From Pleomorphomonas diazotrophica (GTDB lineage: Bacteria; Pseudomonadota; Alphaproteobacteria; Rhizobiales; Pleomorphomonadaceae), in contig NZ_PJNW01000003.1 of assembly GCF_002844595.1 (NCBI RefSeq), positions 1-64,000 of the forward strand: a stretch of DNA of 64,000 nt, in the 5' to 3' direction. The position numbers and the translations under genes were made by a program. The notes under the pieces were generated by a model, which was not told where the DNA came from, made no database searches, and saw only the letters and a list, made by a program, of their open reading frames with translations. Positions 35,805-44,410 of this stretch are shown here, piece after piece. The first letter of the stretch is position 1. Each line of letters begins with the position of its first letter.

Positions 35805-37075
35805 CGCTGCAACTGCTCCCCCAACGCCTTTATCCGGATGCCAGCCGCGTCGTCGTTCGCAACTTTCAGCTAGCGGGGGAGCCCAGAGGGCTCACCCCCG
35901 CCTCGCAGGCGCGTGCGCGGCGCATCGTCGAGACCGTCCAGGCCATGGACAACCGCACCGTTCAATCCGAACTTTCGCTGGTCATGGCCGACTTCGAGAA
36001 CAGGCACCGTGAGGTCCGTGGCTTCTTTGAAGAGCGTTATGAGGGCATGGCCGCCCATCTTGGCCTCGTCGAGCCATTGCGCGACAACGAGCGGCTGCTA
36101 ATCGGCGCCTATTTCTGCCATGAATATTCCTTCGAGGCAGCGGCACTGATGAACCCCAGCGTCGTTCCGCATCCCGATCAATCCGGCCTCGAGCCGGGCG
36201 AGGTGCGGTTCCTGTTGTCGCTGAGAGCGGTCGGCGAGGGGCATATCTCCTCGATCACCTTCCGGGAAGGCATCCTGTCCGACCAAGAGGAGTTCAGGCT
36301 GACGGAGGACAGTCCGTTCGCCGTCGCCTCCCGCCCCGAAATCGGTGAGGACGGCAGGGTCTGGGCCGTTCGCGAAGGCGACGGGCCGCTCGACGAGACC
36401 GTGCTGCTGCCCGTGACGTCGGCCCAGCGAAACGGTCTCGAGGACCTGCGCCTCGTGCATTTCAACGATCCCGACGAGGGACCGCTCTGGTATGGCACCT
36501 ATACCGCCTTCAGCGGTCAGTCGATCGCCTCGGAGCTGCTGATCACCCGCGATTTCCGACGCTTCGAGCTGAGACCGCTGACGGGACCGGCAGCCCGCAA
36601 CAAGGGCATGGCTCTGTTCCCGCGCAAGATCGACGGCGCCTATACCATGCTGGGGCGGCAAGATAACGAAAACCTGTTCCTGATCCGCTCCGACACTCTG
36701 TTTGAATGGGGGGAAGGCGAACTCATAGCCGGTCCGCTCCATGCCTGGGAACTCCTCCAGATCGGAAACTGCGGCTCCCCCATCGAGCTCGACGAGGGTT
36801 GGCTTGTGCTGACCCACGGCGTCGGCCCGATGCGGAAATATGCGATCGGAGCCATGCTTCTCGACAAGACGGAGCCGACAAAGGTGCTCGGACGTTCGCG
36901 CGTGCCGCTGCTGTCGCCATCGGATGCCGAGCGCGAAGGCTACGTGCCCAATGTCGTCTACACCTGTGGCGCCATGGCCCATGCCGGGCGGCTGTTCCTG
37001 CCCTATGGCATCGCCGACAGCGCGGTGGGTTTTGCCAGCATGGGGATCGAGGAGTTGCTTGCCTCGCTTGGCTGA
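35801..37075 (+). CDS. GH130-family glycoside phosphorylase-like protein (424 aa)
   Basis: Five-bladed beta-propeller of family GH130. The catalytic-acid region is visible as NGLEDLRLVHFND (D215), followed by WYGTYTAFSG, NKGMALFPRKIDGAYTMLGR and the TCGAMAHAGRLFLPYGIAD end. GH130 members phosphorolyse or hydrolyse mannosides. In the NKG segment most relatives have Lys-Asp; here it is Lys-Gly, which may affect the phosphate site. Translation is coupled to the glycosyltransferase upstream, so the two probably act on the same glycan. Ends at a hairpin (37105-37128). Confidence 0.82.
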   Translation: MTLQLLPQRLYPDASRVVVRNFQLAGEPRGLTPASQARARRIVETVQAMDNRTVQSELSLVMADFENRHREVRGFFEERYEGMAAHLGLVEPLRDNERLLIGAYFCHEYSFEAAALMNPSVVPHPDQSGLEPGEVRFLLSLRAVGEGHISSITFREGILSDQEEFRLTEDSPFAVASRPEIGEDGRVWAVREGDGPLDETVLLPVTSAQRNGLEDLRLVHFNDPDEGPLWYGTYTAFSGQSIASELLITRDFRRFELRPLTGPAARNKGMALFPRKIDGAYTMLGRQDNENLFLIRSDTLFEWGEGELIAGPLHAWELLQIGNCGSPIELDEGWLVLTHGVGPMRKYAIGAMLLDKTEPTKVLGRSRVPLLSPSDAEREGYVPNVVYTCGAMAHAGRLFLPYGIADSAVGFASMGIEELLASLG

Positions 37076-37104
37076 TCCTCGGGGCACCAGTTCCTGATGG
37101 AAAC

Positions 37105-37130
37105 GAAATGCGCCTCTCGGCGCATTTCTC
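37105..37130 (+). terminator. Hairpin terminator after GH130 gene
   Basis: A 10-bp perfect stem GAAATGCGCC / GGCGCATTTC with a TCTC loop, followed by TCTCATT. The following gap to 37367 has nothing else recognisable. Confidence 0.6.
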
Positions 37131-37367
37131 TCATTGCGGCCGGTTCGACCGGACTTCACGCAGGCGTCACCCACTTCGGGATTTTCGACAAGCATCCGAA
37201 GATTATGGTAACCGCCCCCATCGAGACGCATTTGCTCGCATTCTCAGGCGCCATCGTTCCAAGTAAAAGACCTTTTGGGAACAGTCGCGCCATGGCGAGC
37301 CTCGCATGGCAATGCTAGATGTAAACTGAGCCGGCCCTCGGGCACGGATGCTGTTGGGGAGCTTTGA

Positions 37368-37799
37368 ATGGAGCCTAACGCCGCCAAGAAAAAAGTACCC
37401 AATCCTGCCGACGTTCACGTCGGAGGGCGTATTCGCATGCGGCGCATGATTTTGGGCATCTCGCAGGAGAAGCTCGGGCAGGCTCTCGGTGTGACGTTCC
37501 AGCAGGTCCAGAAGTATGAGAAGGGGGCAACCCGTGTCGGAGCGGGACGCCTCCTGGAGATCGCGAACTATCTCGGCGTGCCGGTGGGCTATTTCTTTGA
37601 AACGGCCGTACTGGATGCCCTGGAGACGCGTGGCTCGAGAGGGACGATCGCTACGGCGACGGACGAGTTTGACGAGTTCGTGAAGAGTTCGGAAGGCATC
37701 AAGCTCAACAATGCCTTCCTCGGCATCAGCGATCCAACGGTACGTCGGCACCTGCTCGATCTCGTCGTTTCCATGTCTCGCACCGGTCAGGAAAGCTGA
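37368..37799 (+). CDS. XRE-family helix-turn-helix regulator (143 aa)
   Basis: One HTH_3 (Cro/CI) domain, residues about 20-78: GGRIRMRRMILGISQEKLGQ and VTFQQVQKYEKGATRVGAGR, then YLGVPVGYFFE. The C-terminal half is helical with no known ligand domain. This short type is abundant in Rhizobiales and usually of unknown target. GGGGAG lies 7 nt before the ATG. Convergent with the 79-aa ORF. Confidence 0.88.
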   Translation: MEPNAAKKKVPNPADVHVGGRIRMRRMILGISQEKLGQALGVTFQQVQKYEKGATRVGAGRLLEIANYLGVPVGYFFETAVLDALETRGSRGTIATATDEFDEFVKSSEGIKLNNAFLGISDPTVRRHLLDLVVSMSRTGQES

Positions 37800-37814
37800 A
37801 CGGCGCCAACGCGC

Positions 37815-38054
37815 TCAATGACGCCGGCGGCGTTCGGCAAGGTCGACCACGTCGGGATCCGTCTGAAGCGCCAGAAGACCGGACAGTTCGGCATTGGCGA
37901 GGCCGAGCAGGAGGGCGGCGGACACGCTCACCTCGCGCGCCTGCGGCATCAGATAGTCGATCATCGTCATCATCGCCCTGATATCCATCGGGCGATGGAC
38001 GTCGCCGGCATAGGTCTGCTCGCCCATCACGGGATCGTCGAATTTAGCGCTCAT
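37815..38054 (-). CDS. 79-aa protein of unknown function
   Basis: No recognised domain. The sequence has a helical middle (RAMMTMIDYLMPQAREVSVS), then an Ala/Leu-rich segment (AALLLGLANAELSGLLAL) and a basic end. Its ATG overlaps the stop of the GNAT gene upstream (4 nt), so the two are co-translated. Probably an accessory of the acetyltransferase. Confidence 0.65.
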   Translation of the reverse strand: MSAKFDDPVMGEQTYAGDVHRPMDIRAMMTMIDYLMPQAREVSVSAALLLGLANAELSGLLALQTDPDVVDLAERRRRH

Positions 38055-39280
38055 TGATCACCCGATACTCTTTCCAGAATGCCCGGCCGATCCCATTGTC
38101 CCTCGGGGCGAACGAGCACGGCGGCGCCGGAGTTCGGCGACAGCACGTCCTCGGCCGGCGGGACCACAAGATCGGCTTCGTAATAGGTTTCATCCGTCAG
38201 GTAGTTGATGCCCGTGCCTTCGCGCAGAACGAAACCGAAATGCTGCCAGATGGGCGCGACATTCGCCGCGGTCTGGCCATAGAAACGCGTGTAGCCCTTG
38301 GTGCGACAGAGCTCGATGCCAGCCCTCACAAGCTTCAGGGCCAGCCTGCTCTTGCGGAAGCGAGGCAGCACGGCGAGCCGCTCCAGCTTCACGAAGCCGG
38401 CGAAGTAGCGGATGCGCAGACAGCCGGCCGGTTCGTCCCCAACGAAGCCGAGAAGATGCGTTGCCGTGAGATCGTTGCCGTCGACATCTTCCGTGAAGGG
38501 GATGGACTGTTCGGCAAGATAGGTCGCCGCCCTGATCGCATGGACCATCAGAAGCTGATTGACGTCGTGAACCACGGTGATGCCGATCGCGCCCCGCCGT
38601 CCGGCCGTCTCGCCGGGACGCCAGGTGTCGTAAGGAGCGGCGGGAGTGTCGACCTCGCCTTGCCGCTCCTCATCCGTCAGGCGGCGGCAAGTCATAATGC
38701 CCGGCGCGTAGACGTCGCCATGCCGCGCGCCCATCGTGAAGCCGATGCTCTCGAACAGCTTGCGAGCCTTGTCGTTGGCGGCCTTGCAGAACACCGGCAG
38801 GCCTCGGAACTTGTCCGATGTCAGGCGCTCCATGACGAGCGAGATGCCGCCGGCGATCGCCGGCGAGATGTAGATGCCCCAGAAGTAGATGGCGACCGGC
38901 TTTTCCCACTGGCGGGCGATGAACCGGTTCTCGGGAGCACCGGTGTCCATTCTGCCGTCGAAGAGTGCATCGAGACCGTCCTGGTTGAGCGGCAGGAGAC
39001 AGACGAAGCCGAGCGGGCCGTTGCCCGCCTTCTCGCGCCACTGCCCGCGACTGATGGCCAGAATGGTGTCGGGATTGCGCGCATAGATGCGCATGACAGT
39101 TTCGAGACTGGCGACGCCTTGAATTTCAGGGGTCGCTTTTCTCATCAGATCTGCAATAATTTCGCTGGAAGGACTGAATACCGAGAGGTTGCGGCCATAC
39201 TTCGAGTAATCGATACGATCAATATGGCGGGATGGATAGAAATTGGGTGCTTCTTCGTAGTTTCGAGCGTGAGAATTCAT
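38051..39280 (-). CDS. Two-module GNAT acetyltransferase-like protein (409 aa)
   Basis: The C-terminal module (about 220-370) is a GNAT domain with CLRIRYFAGFVKLERLAVLP and FRKSRLALKLVRAG forming the acetyl-CoA-binding motif A; HFGFVLREGTGINY follows. The N-terminal module (about 30-200) also looks GNAT-like (VFCKAANDKARKLFESIGFT) but its CoA loop is not obvious. Substrate unknown. Operon with the 79-aa protein and divergent from a LysR-type regulator 98 nt away, which is a likely controller. GAGG precedes the ATG. Confidence 0.8.
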   Translation of the reverse strand: MNSHARNYEEAPNFYPSRHIDRIDYSKYGRNLSVFSPSSEIIADLMRKATPEIQGVASLETVMRIYARNPDTILAISRGQWREKAGNGPLGFVCLLPLNQDGLDALFDGRMDTGAPENRFIARQWEKPVAIYFWGIYISPAIAGGISLVMERLTSDKFRGLPVFCKAANDKARKLFESIGFTMGARHGDVYAPGIMTCRRLTDEERQGEVDTPAAPYDTWRPGETAGRRGAIGITVVHDVNQLLMVHAIRAATYLAEQSIPFTEDVDGNDLTATHLLGFVGDEPAGCLRIRYFAGFVKLERLAVLPRFRKSRLALKLVRAGIELCRTKGYTRFYGQTAANVAPIWQHFGFVLREGTGINYLTDETYYEADLVVPPAEDVLSPNSGAAVLVRPEGQWDRPGILERVSGDQ

Positions 39281-39378
39281 CTGTCACCTCGTCCTGGAGG
39301 GTTACAGCCCATTTCAATCTAAGTTTAAGCGTAACCAACTCGGACACTGTTCCGTGCATCCGATTTTGACGCGGGGTG

Positions 39379-40401
39379 ATGAGGCAGATGGAACACGGTG
39401 ACGGAACGGCGGAGCTGGACATCAACTGGGATGACGTTCGCGTATTCCTGCTGGTTGCGCGTCTTTCCAGCTTCCGGGCCGCGTCCGTGGAAAGCGGCGT
39501 ATCGGTCAATGCGTTACGTCGGCGAATCGAGGCTCTCGAACACAAGATCAATGCCGTGCTGCTGACCCGGTCGGCGAAGGGCGTCGAGCTCACTGAAGAG
39601 GGGCGGAAGGTCGAGGAGACCGCGCAGGCCATGCTGGAACAGGCGCGAGCCTTGGCGCGCCTGTCGTCCCGCTCGAAACGCGGCCTTCGAGCGACAGTGC
39701 GGGTGGGCGCCACCGAGGGGCTTGGGGCGTTCTGGCTGGTTCCCCGACTGGTCGACCTGTTCGAGCGCGCACCCGGCATCCAGGTCGACTTCCGCAACGA
39801 CATGCGCGTGCCCGACGTGTCTGGGCTCGAGGTGGATATCGCGGTGCAGCTGGAACGGCCGGCCGACGATGAACTGAAGGTGGTTCGCCTCGGCTGGCTT
39901 CACATCGTCCTGTTCGCGTCCGGCGACTACATCTCCCGCAACGGCATCATCGAGACATCGCAGGATATTCCTCGCCACCGCTTCATCGAGATCAGTGCGC
40001 CGCAGATCCAGAGCGCGGCGCTCAAGGCGGAGTTGCCGGAGGACGACAGCCGCAGCTTCGTCGCACTGAGGGTCAACACGGCCTCGGCCCAGGTGTTGGC
40101 CGCGACGCATGGCGCTGGCGTGACGGCGCTGCCCACCTATGCCCGACTGGTGACCCACAAGCTGCATCACGTCGCCCGCGAGTTCACACTGAAGCGGGAC
40201 ATCTGGCTTTGCTACCACCCCAGCGTCGTCGAATTTCGGCACATGCGGCAGGCCATCGACTGGATCAAGGCGTCCTTCGACCAGGAAAAGTTCCCCTGGT
40301 TCGGGGAAGAGTATCTTTCTCCCGACGAGATCGACCGGCTGGCGGTGAAGCGCGGTCTGGCTCCCCTCTTTTCCGGCTTCCGGGACGAGCATAAGTTGTA
40401 G
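39379..40401 (+). CDS. LysR-type transcriptional regulator (about 340 aa)
   Basis: N-terminal winged HTH (VRVFLLVARLSSFRAASVES, SVNALRRRIEALEHKINAVL, residues about 18-75), then the periplasmic-binding-protein-like effector domain (from about 100). The tail of about 30 residues after the effector domain is longer than usual. Start uncertain: ATG 39379 or ATG 39388, the latter with GAGG close upstream. Divergent from the GNAT gene, the classic LysR-target layout. Confidence 0.85.
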   Translation: MRQMEHGDGTAELDINWDDVRVFLLVARLSSFRAASVESGVSVNALRRRIEALEHKINAVLLTRSAKGVELTEEGRKVEETAQAMLEQARALARLSSRSKRGLRATVRVGATEGLGAFWLVPRLVDLFERAPGIQVDFRNDMRVPDVSGLEVDIAVQLERPADDELKVVRLGWLHIVLFASGDYISRNGIIETSQDIPRHRFIEISAPQIQSAALKAELPEDDSRSFVALRVNTASAQVLAATHGAGVTALPTYARLVTHKLHHVAREFTLKRDIWLCYHPSVVEFRHMRQAIDWIKASFDQEKFPWFGEEYLSPDEIDRLAVKRGLAPLFSGFRDEHKL

Positions 40402-40448
40402 AAGGATGAGCTGGGCGATATGCTCTCGGCACGCCTTTGGAGACGGCG

Positions 40449-40622
40449 ATGGACAAGAAGGGGCTGACACTCCGTCATGAGCTTCCCCGCCTCATCGAGG
40501 CGGCGAAAGCCCTTGGAGCTTCGGTGCTCGTCATGCTTCTGATGAGCGCCGAAGAGGAGCTCCGCAGGCAGGAGCCCGAACAGCGTCAGGAGGCGGACCA
40601 CGGCTTGATCGATCGCTCCTGA
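40449..40622 (+). CDS. 57-aa protein, unknown
   Basis: Short ORF with GGAG upstream of the ATG. One hydrophobic stretch (LGASVLVMLLMSAEEE) lies between a basic N-terminus and a Glu/Gln-rich tail. No family recognised. It follows the LysR gene by 47 nt and may be co-transcribed. The gap 40623-40850 holds nothing convincing. Confidence 0.4.
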   Translation: MDKKGLTLRHELPRLIEAAKALGASVLVMLLMSAEEELRRQEPEQRQEADHGLIDRS

Positions 40623-40850
40623 CTACGCGCCCGGTCCCCTCCCATTCCAGTCATTGAATGCATATATACGTGCCGACCTGTCCGTGGGTCGATCGCCAGT
40701 TCATCCCCATCATCCCGCAATCGCTCCTGAAATCGTTTTGTAAGGAGCGGCGGGCCTGTTAATGCTGGGACCGATTTGCAAATAGGCGAACCGTTTTTCC
40801 TTCACGGATTGGAAGTCGCGCCTCGTTTCGTTCCCCATCGCGAGTAGAAC

Positions 40851-42542
40851 ATGTCCGACAGTCGCCTACCGACGAACTCCCTCGCCAAGTCGCCGACAGG
40901 CATCTCAGGCTTCGACGACCTTACTCTCGGCGGCCTTCCGAAGGGTCGACCGACGCTCGTTTGCGGTACAGCCGGCTGCGGAAAGACGCTGTTTGCCGCA
41001 ACCTTCCTGGTGCATGGCGCCCGCGAACTCGACGAACCGGGCGTCTTCGTGAGCTTCGAGGAGCGTCCGAGCGATATCGTCGAGAACGTGGCCTCCCTGG
41101 GCTTCGACCTCGAGACACTCATTGAAACGGAGAAGGTGGTCATCGAGCACATCGTGGTCGATCCTTCGGAAGTGGCCGAGATCGGCGACTTCGACCTCGA
41201 AGGGCTGTTCCTGCGCCTCGAGCTTGCCATCGACTCCATCGGGGCCAAGCGGGTGGTTCTCGACACGATCGAGAGTCTTTTCTCAGCCTTCACCAATCAG
41301 GCGGTGTTGCGCGCGGAAATCCGCCGCCTGTTCGACTGGCTGAAGGATCGTGGGCTGACGACGGTCATCACCGGCGAGCGAGGTGACGGGGCGCTGACCC
41401 GGCAAGGATTGGAGGAGTATGTCTCCGATTGCGTCCTGCTGCTGGACCACCGGGTCCAGAACCAGATCTCGACGCGGCGGCTCAGGATCGTCAAGTATCG
41501 CGGCTCCAGTCACGGTACCAACGAGTATCCCTTCCTGATCGACCAGGGCGGTTTCTCGGTTCTGCCAGTCTCATCGCTCGGCCTCAACCACCGGGTGTTC
41601 GACGAGCGCGTGAGCACGGGCGTCGCCGACCTCGACGCCATGGTCGGCGGCGGCGGCTTTCATCGGGGAACGAGCGTTCTCATCTCGGGCGTGGCCGGTT
41701 CGGGAAAGTCGTCGCTGGCGGCGAGTTTCGTCGATGCAGCCTGCAAGGCCGACCAGAAGGCCCTGTATTTCTCATTCGAGGAATCGCAAGACCAGACGGT
41801 CCGCAACATGCGCTCGCTGGGCGTTAATCTCGGAAAGCATATCGCCGACGGAAAACTGAGGTATGTGGCGGCACGGCCGACCTTCTACAGCCTCGAGATG
41901 CACCTCGCCCTGATGCTGCGCGAAGCGCTCGCATTCAAGCCGGATGTTTTCGTTCTCGATCCGCTCTCGGCCTTCACCGAGACCGGCAACCGGACGGAAG
42001 TGCATGCCATGCTGTTGCGGATCGTCGACTTCCTGAAATCGGAAGGCATCACCGGCGTTCTTACCCATCTTACCCAGAGCGGGCAGACGGTCATCGAAAC
42101 GGACTCCGGGCTTTCGTCGCTGATGGACGCCTGGATCCTCCTGCTCAACCGGGAGTCCAATGGCGAGTTCAATCGCGAACTCTATCTTTTGAAGGCGCGC
42201 GGCCTCAGCCACTCCAACCAGGTGCGCGAGTTCGTCATGAGCAGCGAGGGCATCAGGCTTTTGCTACCCTACACCGGCCAGGGCCAGGCCCTGACCGGCG
42301 CGGCGCGGCGGGCGGCGGAAGCCGAGGAGCGACGGCAGGAACGTCAGCGCGAGATCGAGGCTGAGAAGGCGCAACGCCAGATCGAGCAACGCCGGCGACG
42401 AACAGCGGCCCAGATCGAAATCCTGCGTTCCGAGTTGGAAGCCGACGAGGTCGAGCTGCAGGGGCTGGTGCGGACGGAAACCGATCGCCGAGTCCAAATT
42501 GAAACAGACGAAGCCGAGATGCGGAAATCTCGCGGCAACTGA
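40851..42542 (+). CDS. kaiC: KaiC-family clock ATPase (563 aa)
   Basis: Two RecA-like KaiC domains. CI: Walker A GTAGCGKT (39-46), catalytic Glu pair E70/E71 in FSFEERP-like context (FVSFEERPS). CII: Walker A GVAGSGKSS (280-288) and Glu pair E310/E311. At the position of the cyanobacterial phosphosites Ser431/Thr432 it has Ser-Ser (S422/S423 in GLSSLMDAWILLL). After about residue 478 comes a long charged coiled coil rather than the normal A-loop tail. CI forms the ATPase timer, CII the autokinase. No KaiA is present, as expected outside cyanobacteria. First gene of kaiC-kaiB-kinase. Confidence 0.93.
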   Translation: MSDSRLPTNSLAKSPTGISGFDDLTLGGLPKGRPTLVCGTAGCGKTLFAATFLVHGARELDEPGVFVSFEERPSDIVENVASLGFDLETLIETEKVVIEHIVVDPSEVAEIGDFDLEGLFLRLELAIDSIGAKRVVLDTIESLFSAFTNQAVLRAEIRRLFDWLKDRGLTTVITGERGDGALTRQGLEEYVSDCVLLLDHRVQNQISTRRLRIVKYRGSSHGTNEYPFLIDQGGFSVLPVSSLGLNHRVFDERVSTGVADLDAMVGGGGFHRGTSVLISGVAGSGKSSLAASFVDAACKADQKALYFSFEESQDQTVRNMRSLGVNLGKHIADGKLRYVAARPTFYSLEMHLALMLREALAFKPDVFVLDPLSAFTETGNRTEVHAMLLRIVDFLKSEGITGVLTHLTQSGQTVIETDSGLSSLMDAWILLLNRESNGEFNRELYLLKARGLSHSNQVREFVMSSEGIRLLLPYTGQGQALTGAARRAAEAEERRQERQREIEAEKAQRQIEQRRRRTAAQIEILRSELEADEVELQGLVRTETDRRVQIETDEAEMRKSRGN

Positions 42543-42554
42543 TAGGGAACGCCG

Positions 42555-42839
42555 ATGTCGATGGAAGAGACCTCCACGCGCAAGTTGATCCTCTATGTCG
42601 CGGGAGAGACCCCCAAGTCCCTGGCCGCCATCTCGAACCTCGAGCGCATCTGCCGGGAGCACCTTCCGGGCAAGTATCAGATCGAGGTCATCGACCTCAA
42701 GAAGAACCCGCAACTCGCCCGGGAACACAAAATCGTGGCGATTCCCACGCTGGTCAGAGAACTGCCCATTCCCATCCGCAAGATTATCGGCGATCTTTCC
42801 GACGAGCAGAAGGTTCTGGTCAACCTCAGGGTCGAATGA
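42555..42839 (+). CDS. kaiB: KaiB-family clock protein (94 aa)
   Basis: Thioredoxin-like KaiB fold: [20 protein letters not shown], then [20 protein letters not shown] and the cis-Pro region [20 protein letters not shown]. It binds the CI ring of KaiC in a phospho-dependent way in known clocks. Gene order kaiC-kaiB is the reverse of cyanobacterial kaiBC. The stop overlaps the kinase start (ATGA). Confidence 0.94.
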   Translation: MSMEETSTRKLILYVAGETPKSLAAISNLERICREHLPGKYQIEVIDLKKNPQLAREHKIVAIPTLVRELPIPIRKIIGDLSDEQKVLVNLRVE

Positions 42840-44317
42840 TGCGGAACTCTCAGGAGCAGGCGCTTCAAAGCCTCATCGACGACCTCCGCCAACGCGTCGC
42901 CGAGGCCGAGGAGACCTTGGCGGCCATTCGCGACGGTAGCGTTGACGCCGTCGTGGTCGGTGGGGAAGGCAAGGACGAGGTTCTCGTCATCGGCGACGAC
43001 GTGTCGGCGTTCCGCAACTTCATGGAAGCCATGGAGCCCGGCGCCGTCGCAGTCGATTCCGCCGGCCGGCTTCTCTACGCCAACGCCCGCTTCCGTCAGA
43101 TTTTCGCCGAGGATTGGGACCGGCTGAAGGGCAAACTGCTGTCGGAGATACTTCCCGGACCCGCGGCGCAACTGATCGGAAGGCTGATCAACTCCGACAG
43201 CGAGGAAACAGCGCCGGTCTCGGTCTCCTTCCTGGAGCGGGGCATGGAGCGCAACTATCTCGTTTCAGCGCGCCCCGTGCATCTCGGAACCGTTCGGGGC
43301 TTCGCCGTCACCTTCTCCGACCTGACCGAGCGCGTTCGCGCCGAGACCGCCGAGAGGGCGCAACGGGTCGCCAATGCCATCATCGCCTCGGCGAATGAAG
43401 CGGTCATCGTCTGCGACCGCATGCACAACATCACGCACGCCAACTTCGCCGCCGAGGCGCTATCGACGCAAAAGCTGGTCGGCGCACGGCTCGACACGGC
43501 AATTCCCCTCAAGTTCCCCGATGCGACCGGCATTCTGGAAATCGGCGAGCTCGTGGAATCCTCGCTCGCCGGAACGCCGCTTCGCAGCATCGAAGCCTTC
43601 GCGCCGATGTCGCCCGGGGCCCGTGACGTCCTGGTCAGCGCCGCGCCGCTCAACATATCGGACGACGAGCCTGAGGGTTGCGTGCTGACGCTGGTCGATC
43701 TCACACAGCGCAAGAAGGACGAGCGGCAGATGCACCTCTTGATGCGTGAGCTCGACCACCGGGTCAAGAACACCCTGGCGCTGGTTCTGTCCATCAGCAA
43801 GCGCACCGCTGCCAGCGAGGAGACGCTGGAGGGGTTCCAGGGCTCGTTCAGCGGACGCATCGAAGCATTGGCGGCCACCCACAATCTGCTCGCCGGCGCC
43901 TCATGGGAAAGCCTGTCGCTTCGTCAGATCTTCGGTGCCGAAGTTTCGCCCTATGCGGAGACCAGCGGCGACCGGATCAACATCACCGGCCCGGACCTCA
44001 GCCTCTATCCGCGCGCCGCCATCGCACTGGGTTTGATCTTCCACGAGCTGGCGACCAATGCCACCAAGTATGGAGCGCTGTCCGGAGAGACGGGAACCAT
44101 CGACCTGGAGATCCATCCCAGGACGGATTCTCCTTCCGTCGAGGTGACATGGACCGAAAGCGGCGGGCCGCCAGTGAAGTCCTTCTCCCGAAAAGGCTTC
44201 GGGCATACGGTCATCGCGCGGAGCCTCTCCTATTCGCCGCATGGCGGCACCACGCTGGACTTCGAGCCGAGCGGCGTGGTTTGTCGCATCCGCATCCCGG
44301 TGTCCGACGTCGCCTGA
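42836..44317 (+). CDS. PAS-PAS HWE-family histidine kinase linked to KaiBC (493 aa)
   Basis: Cytoplasmic kinase: an N-terminal coiled-coil region (1-55), PAS domain 1 (about 60-165), PAS domain 2 (about 180-290), a HisKA_2/HWE domain with phospho-His H308 in [15 protein letters not shown], and a catalytic domain with [13 protein letters not shown]. No membrane segment and no signal peptide. Translationally coupled to kaiB. HWE kinases of this kind often feed the PhyR general stress pathway, so this kinase is a candidate output or input of the Kai timer. Confidence 0.92.
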   Translation: MMRNSQEQALQSLIDDLRQRVAEAEETLAAIRDGSVDAVVVGGEGKDEVLVIGDDVSAFRNFMEAMEPGAVAVDSAGRLLYANARFRQIFAEDWDRLKGKLLSEILPGPAAQLIGRLINSDSEETAPVSVSFLERGMERNYLVSARPVHLGTVRGFAVTFSDLTERVRAETAERAQRVANAIIASANEAVIVCDRMHNITHANFAAEALSTQKLVGARLDTAIPLKFPDATGILEIGELVESSLAGTPLRSIEAFAPMSPGARDVLVSAAPLNISDDEPEGCVLTLVDLTQRKKDERQMHLLMRELDHRVKNTLALVLSISKRTAASEETLEGFQGSFSGRIEALAATHNLLAGASWESLSLRQIFGAEVSPYAETSGDRINITGPDLSLYPRAAIALGLIFHELATNATKYGALSGETGTIDLEIHPRTDSPSVEVTWTESGGPPVKSFSRKGFGHTVIARSLSYSPHGGTTLDFEPSGVVCRIRIPVSDVA

Positions 44318-44377
44318 AGGTACTGCCGGAACTTCGGGAGGCGGGCGCAAAGGCCGCACCGGCCGCTCTTTCAGTCT

Positions 44378-44401
44378 GCCGGCGGCGGTGAAGCCGCCGG
44401 C
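44378..44401. terminator. Hairpin between convergent kai operon and GH65 gene
   Basis: A 9-bp perfect stem GCCGGCGGC / GCCGCCGGC, 6-nt loop, without a T tract on either side. Confidence 0.4.
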
Positions 44402-44410
44402 ATCGCGCTG

